DNA from: Sipunculus nudus
Taxonomy: Eukaryota > Annelida > Sipuncula > Golfingiida > Sipunculidae
NCBI GenBank assembly: GCA_026874595.1
Contig: CM049311.1
Coordinates: 45,881,676 to 45,945,675, forward strand
Reading direction: 5' to 3'
Length of the DNA: 64,000 nt
Below, in pieces: positions 53,580 through 64,000 of the stretch. Within the stretch, counting starts at the first letter, position 1. Each line of letters starts with the position of its first letter. The translations under genes and the position numbers were made by a program. The notes below the pieces were generated by a model that made no database searches, had not been told where the DNA came from, and saw only the letters and a program-made list of their open reading frames with translations.

Positions 53580-54927
53580 ATCTCGATTAACGGCAAGATT
53601 TATTATTTACAAATTTATACCAGGAGAGGGGGCGCCCCGCAGTGATATTTTTAATGGCCTCTGCTTACTTTCTGGCCCGGCTGGATAAACACCTAATATC
53701 ATTTTCACTGTCATTAACTGTACGACTCCGTGGCCAGCGGGGTCAGCTTTATGGCCTATTCGTGTTCATCGCAAAAACCGCACAGCTGTGGCAAGTCACC
53801 GTGTAAACCAGAGCTTTAACGGGACTTCATGAGATTATAAATTTAATATTAAGATTATTTACATGACCTTCTCAGATCACAATTTTCTTAGACCAAAGGT
53901 TACTTTATGAGTATCGGCAATAACTTCGGATTTGTTCTGTTGGCATTTGGAATGCTACTAATGGCGGCGTCTAAACTTAAATTCCTTATGAAAGTATGTA
54001 CGCCTGTGGCTGTACATAGATTTGAAAATTTGATATTTTCGGGGGGGGGGGGGGGGGGACGGAAGAAACGACATATATCCCACTATACTGGGCCTCTAGA
54101 TTAAACGAGTATTAGTTTAGGACCGACCGGTCTTGTACAGCCGTCTACAACGTGGGTGGCCTGGTATTCACACTGGAATATGGTCCACCTTTACATATTC
54201 TGACAGTAAGAACAGGCAGTTTTCAGTACTTTGACAGAACAGTTCCCCTGCTTACCAGCCTTTCGTTTCTTAAGCATTTCAGTTATACATAGAAGATTAG
54301 GGGCATTCTGCTGCCTGGCATAAACAACAAGTAAATTATATATGTCATATTTATATAGAATAATAAATTAAAATTTAACATTATCATATAAATGTCATCT
54401 CCTTGAATGAACAACTGCATCCCTTATTCAAACTTATGAGAATAATCCAGAGTCGGTAACCGGTAGTTCACTTTAACACAAACAAAACATTGGCATCAGC
54501 TGGTTAACAAACTTTCAGCATGTGTGACGTCACAGTGGTGCAGCTCAGTCAAGATAGAGAGATAAATATAGATAAACGATTGACTGGCCTACAGCACTCA
54601 ATCTGTCCTCACCTCACCCGCCTCGTGATTATTTACCCTTCAGAGAATATTAAAAAAACATTGATTGTGGCAATAGCTGTTGTGCGTTCTAATTGTTCCT
54701 CACCCTGCGAGAAACGCTGCAATTAAGTACTGTAAACGACAATCCTGTGCTGTCGTGTACCCACCTGACTGACAGTCGGCAACCACACAACCAACTGTAT
54801 ACAGTGTCGAGAGGCGTTCTGCCGACTGTCTGTAAAAAGTGGCACCGTGAGCAGGTAAAATCCAAAGTTGCAAGAGTAACTGCACCAATTATCCTGTAAG
54901 TATATCCCAGCCATATTTTTATCCTTT
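53580..54927 (-). other. 3' flank of the Frizzled gene
   Basis: Presumed 3' UTR and downstream sequence. On the minus strand, ATTAAA (plus 53842-53847) and AATAAA (plus 53599-53604) are the nearest polyadenylation-signal-like hexamers that I found past the stop codon, both more than 1 kb away. Whether either is used is unknown. A G18 run lies near 54041-54058. No second gene seen. Confidence 0.35.
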
Positions 54928-56685
54928 TTACACCCTTGCCACGGCGACAGTTTGTTGCGGTTGTTGGGCGGCTGGGACCACGTATTTGTTGGGTCCTTGA
55001 CGAGTCATTTTCGTCATGGGAGGGTGGTACTGCGCCGAACCCGGTTTCCGTCTTCCACAAGTCCGTGTTAAGAAAATCCTCCACGAGGCTACTGTTTTAG
55101 AACTCCAGATCCACATACCACTAGTAATACCAACTACTAAAGACATGAATATTTTTAACATGTACACTTCCACAGTGGGTATAGATTGTGGAAGACTGCA
55201 GTCTTTTCTGTTCGCTGCGTCTATACGACAAGAGCTCGCCCTTGCCGTGTCACGCCATTTTGACAAGTTCGTCAGTTCGTAAAAATAGCACCCTATCACA
55301 CATGTAGCCGGTACCGTGTAGAGTACCGAAAAAATACCTATCTTGGCCATGAGTTTTTCAAGTTTCCGGATGTTAGCGCCGTCCGATTTGAGATCATTCC
55401 TGATTCGGAAGAGAGCTACGAATCCGGACAAGATAAAGAACGTCCCTATGAACAGATAAGCACACAACGGGGCCAGCACGAACCCGATCAGCGACGGCGT
55501 GTCTTGGTTACCCACGTAACACAGTCCCGTTAACTCGTCCCCGTCCACACGACGTAGGGTTAATATAATAATGGTCTGTAATGCCGGAATGGCCCAGGCC
55601 GCCAGGTGGAAGTAGCTACTCAGAGCTTCTATGGCTTCCTGGCCCCACTTTCGTCCCGCAGCCAGAAACCATGTCAGTGTCAGTATAACCCACCAGAGGG
55701 AGCTGGCCATACCAAAGAAATATAATATGAGAAATACAATAATGCACCATGTGCTTTCAAGTCCTTCCAAGATGAGAAATTGGATCCCGTCCCGACCGGT
55801 GTCACATGATATATGGTTAGGTCCAATGATCGCACGGATCATATAGGCAATTGAATATATCGCGTAGCATAGTGATAAAAAGATAATCGGTCTTTCTGGG
55901 TACTTGAACCTGGTGGTGTCGATGAGAAATGTTAGAACAGTCAATGATGTAGATATAAAACACAATGTTGACCACACAATCATCCAGATCTCGGCGAACT
56001 TCTTGTCTTCACTGCGAAAATACACGTCAATATTACACATGGGTGCACAAGAGAAGTTGTTGCTTGTTTTTTCTACACGCACAAACCGATCCGGACACAC
56101 CGGACCGAGTGTCAAAGGCGTCGTGCTCTGTCCTTTAGCTTCCTTAAAGATTCGCAGCCAGTCTGGGTATTGGCTTTGCAGGCTGTTCCACGGAAATTCC
56201 CCCGGAATGGGAGCCACGATGTGCCCCCCCTCCTGGGCACCACTCGGAGCCTGCATGCATAGATTTTTGCTGTCACCTTTCTCTGGCAGATTACGACAGT
56301 CTAAAAGGTCAGGCCAGGGTAAATTAAAACGCCTCAGAATATGTTCACAGCTCTTCCTTACTTCAAGACACATTGACTTGCATGCCGGTATAATTAAGAC
56401 GTCATCCACTTGCTCAGTACACATGGGCACGGCTAACGAACACAGGAAGAACTTGAGTAGCGGGTAGCACCCTGTATGTATGAGCGGGATAAATTCACGC
56501 ACCTGAAACGTGGCGTCCTTCTGGTTTTGGTGGCCCATCAGGTTGGGCATCATGGTCATGTTGTACTTCATATCCTTACACATCGGGATGGTGATAGGTT
56601 CACACCGCCCACGGGAGCCGAACCCTGCCCCCCGGGCCGAGCCCACGACACACAGAAACAGTAGCAGCCACATTGTCGTCCCCAT
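54928..56685 (-). CDS. fz9/10: Frizzled Wnt receptor, class 9/10, complete single exon
   Basis: Seven-transmembrane Wnt receptor of the plasma membrane, 585 aa, the usual length for the family. Seen: signal peptide about 1-19; extracellular cysteine-rich domain with all ten cysteines (C28, 36, 73, 82, 89, 102, 106, 113, 130, 143) and an N-glycosylation sequon at N42; linker with a second sequon at N210; membrane segments at about 231-256, 266-288, 308-336, 358-378, 398-426, 447-470 and 504-528; loop cysteines C294/C389 and C486/C496; the Dishevelled-binding KTxxxW motif at 530-535. The start is favoured by the signal peptide and by a GCCATGG context; M5 is a weaker alternative. Class: VEKxxxxxSCAPxC, RSEDKKFA and ILSGFVALFRIR in the linker and loop fit Fz9/10 better than Fz4. 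The frame has no introns, as in vertebrate FZD9/FZD10. It ends ARV, which is not a class I PDZ ligand. No frameshift or lesion seen. Confidence 0.95.
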   Translation of the reverse strand: MGTTMWLLLFLCVVGSARGAGFGSRGRCEPITIPMCKDMKYNMTMMPNLMGHQNQKDATFQVREFIPLIHTGCYPLLKFFLCSLAVPMCTEQVDDVLIIPACKSMCLEVRKSCEHILRRFNLPWPDLLDCRNLPEKGDSKNLCMQAPSGAQEGGHIVAPIPGEFPWNSLQSQYPDWLRIFKEAKGQSTTPLTLGPVCPDRFVRVEKTSNNFSCAPMCNIDVYFRSEDKKFAEIWMIVWSTLCFISTSLTVLTFLIDTTRFKYPERPIIFLSLCYAIYSIAYMIRAIIGPNHISCDTGRDGIQFLILEGLESTWCIIVFLILYFFGMASSLWWVILTLTWFLAAGRKWGQEAIEALSSYFHLAAWAIPALQTIIILTLRRVDGDELTGLCYVGNQDTPSLIGFVLAPLCAYLFIGTFFILSGFVALFRIRNDLKSDGANIRKLEKLMAKIGIFSVLYTVPATCVIGCYFYELTNLSKWRDTARASSCRIDAANRKDCSLPQSIPTVEVYMLKIFMSLVVGITSGMWIWSSKTVASWRIFLTRTCGRRKPGSAQYHPPMTKMTRQGPNKYVVPAAQQPQQTVAVARV

Positions 56686-57500
56686 GGCGTGTTTACGGTG
56701 GGTCCTAGAGGGCTACTTGTAAGGCAAACACGGCCGACCGGAGTGCTGGCTAGCGCAAGCTATCTCTTACAAGGATAAACATGACTCCCGCACACCACTG
56801 AGCTTCTCAAAACACACACTGAACCGATCTGCAATTCGTGCACTCTAATACTCCTGAACTACTTCTTCTGTGCAGATTGCTCCGCGTAAACACAGGATCG
56901 TGCTTGGAGCTCGTCAAATGTTCAGCCGATCGATCAATGCAGAGAGCTCAGAACGGTGTTCTCTGTAAAAACAGCATATGCTGGTTCCAAGGGATACGCA
57001 TTAAAGTCTAAATAAACACAAATATTAGAACTATTTCTTGAAGCGGAAGACCTTTGCGATATCTCACTGCAAGCCCAAGTGCGCGAGTCGCCTTTGAACT
57101 CGCCGCCGTGACATCTATACCTGTCAATCTTCATAAGCGCTTGGAAACACGATCGTATGCATTATTAACCAGAAGCTCCGCCCACCGGAGCACGGTGGCC
57201 ACATGTAGCAACACGAGAAGAGCTTTACTCAGGAGCTGTGAGGCCGCAGAGTCGGCGAGATGCAGCCAACCTTCTCTCGCCAAACTACGAGATGCAGGCA
57301 GGCTTCTCTCACCAAACTACGCAGATGTCATCGAGTTTTTGACTGTTCAGTGTCAGGGGAGATGACTTTCAACAAAGAAATCTCATAAACACTGGGGGCA
57401 ATGGCACAAGTTGCATTCTAATGGAAATCATACATAAACAGCGAGCATTCATGTTGATTTATACCTATAGCCCCGTCGAGCACGTGTAGATTTAGGGGTC
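56686..57500 (-). promoter_or_regulatory. Putative 5' UTR/promoter region of Frizzled
   Basis: Sequence upstream of the Frizzled start, less AT-rich than most of the window. A GGTATAAATC word on the minus strand (plus 57456-57465) resembles a TATA box but lies about 775 bp from the start codon, so its role is doubtful. There are upstream ATGs, including a 66-codon minus-strand frame at 56934-57134, which would matter if the leader is unspliced. The transcription start is not determinable here. Confidence 0.3.
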
Positions 57501-62871
<5,371 letters not shown>

Positions 62872-63925
62872 TCACAACCATAACCATAGTGTACAAGACT
62901 GACCCCGTTTAAATCACAGCCATACTTCACACGATTGTCCCTGTTCACAGTGACAGCCATAATCAACATGACTTTCCCTGTACACAGTCACAGCCATACT
63001 TTACATGAGTGTCCCTGTTCACAGTCACAGCCATACTTAACATGAGTGTCCCTGTTCACAGTCACAGCCATACTTTACATGAGTGTCCCTGTTCACAGTC
63101 ACAGCCATACTTTACATGAGTGTCCCTGTTCACAGTCACAGCAATACTTTACATGAGTGTCCCTGTTCACAGTCACAGCCATACTTTACATGTGTGTCCC
63201 TGTTCACAGTCACAGCCATACTTTACATGATTGTCTCTGTTCACAGTCACAGCCATAATTAACATGACTTTCCCTGTTCACAGTCACAGCCATACTTTAC
63301 ATGAGTGTCCCTGTTCACAGTCACAGCCATACTTTACATGAGTGTCCCTGTTCACAGTCACAGCCATAGTTAACATGAGTTTCCCTGTTCACAGTCACAG
63401 CCATACTTTACATGAGTGTCCCTGTTCACAGTCACAGCCATACTTTACATGATTGTCCCTGTTCACAATCACAGTCATAATTAACATGATTTTCCCTGTT
63501 CACAGTCACAGTTATGCTTAACATGATTGTCCCTGTTCACAGACACAGCCATACTTCACATAATTGTCACTATTTACAGTCATACCCTTACTTTACATGT
63601 TTGTCCCTGTTCTCAATCACAGCCATACTTTACATGATTGTCCCTATTCACAATCGCAGTCATACTTTACATGATTGTCCCTGTTCACAGTTACAGCCAT
63701 AATTTACATGATTTTCACTGTTCACAATCACAGTCATAATTAACATGCAGACACAGCCATACTTTACATAATTGTCACTATTTACAGTCACAGCCATGGC
63801 TACTTTACATGTTTGTCCCTGTTCTCAATCACAGCCATACTTTACATGATTGTCCCTGTTCACAATCACAGTCATACTTTACATGATTGTCCCTGTTCAC
63901 AGTCAAAGCCATAATTTACATGATT
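62872..63925. repeat. 37-bp minisatellite array (about 28 units)
   Basis: Unit ACAGCCATACTTTACATGAG then TGTCCCTGTTCACAGTC, 37 bp. It is regular from about 62990 to 63470 and more variable beyond. A block around CACTATTTACAGTCA (63568 and 63776) recurs about 208 bp apart, showing multi-unit duplication. Not coding. Confidence 0.95.
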
Positions 63926-64000
63926 CTGTAACACCAGGCAGCGTTAAATGTCTAGGGGAATGAATAAAGAAGTCAGTGGTTTTTTGTTAACAAATAACCA

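Noticed and set aside
54689-55084. 131-codon minus-strand frame beside Frizzled
   Set aside because: It overlaps the Frizzled C-terminal coding region in another frame, so it is a shadow.
55904-56467. 187-codon plus-strand frame
   Set aside because: Antisense shadow of the Frizzled coding region.
62872-63925. CRISPR-like array (37-bp repeats; also the 29-, 30- and 32-bp arrays)
   Set aside because: Units are contiguous without unique spacers, no cas genes are present, and the genome is animal.

Overview
This window looks like nuclear DNA from a lophotrochozoan animal, most likely a mollusc and possibly a bivalve. It is AT-rich, has very low gene density, and is full of micro- and minisatellites and decayed transposable elements. 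No bacterial or organellar gene organisation is visible. The taxonomic call is an inference from one Frizzled protein and from dispersed elements whose architecture resembles the Pearl/HINE (Helentron-derived, non-autonomous) elements described in bivalves.

The only gene I can support is an intact, single-exon Frizzled receptor on the minus strand (54928-56685, 585 aa). Its cysteine-rich domain, seven membrane segments, KTxxxW motif and linker/loop signatures point to the Frizzled 9/10 class. No second Wnt-pathway gene or other conserved exon was recognised, so no operon-like or pathway clustering can be claimed.

Layout. 1-3.6 kb: non-coding, TA and GA microsatellites, then a 30-bp minisatellite running into a C/CA tract. 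3.85-5.35 kb: two diverged tandem copies of an 0.65-0.85 kb unit, one carrying a tRNA-like stretch. 7.7-9.3 kb: possible degraded HINE-like element. 10.9-18.0 kb: large 29-bp minisatellite complex, part of which (about 2.7 kb) is duplicated in near-identical tandem copies. 18-25 kb: mostly unremarkable. 25.2-27.8 kb: HINE-like composite and a second, truncated copy. 30.0-32.0 kb: 32-bp minisatellite. 32.6-35.3 kb: a complete HINE-like element with tandem cores, a hAT-type MITE with a perfect 8-bp target duplication, and a third core array. 37.2-40.3 kb: nested HINE-like copies. 41.6-42.3 kb: 24-bp repeat and a pogo/Tigger-type MITE with a TA duplication and an internal empty-site control. 46.4-51.5 kb: 5-kb array of about 60-bp units with higher-order structure. 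53.5-57.5 kb: Frizzled gene and flanks. 62.9-63.9 kb: 37-bp minisatellite.

Most long open frames in the window, including an 837-codon one, are consequences of stop-free tandem repeat units whose lengths are not multiples of three, and I do not call them genes.
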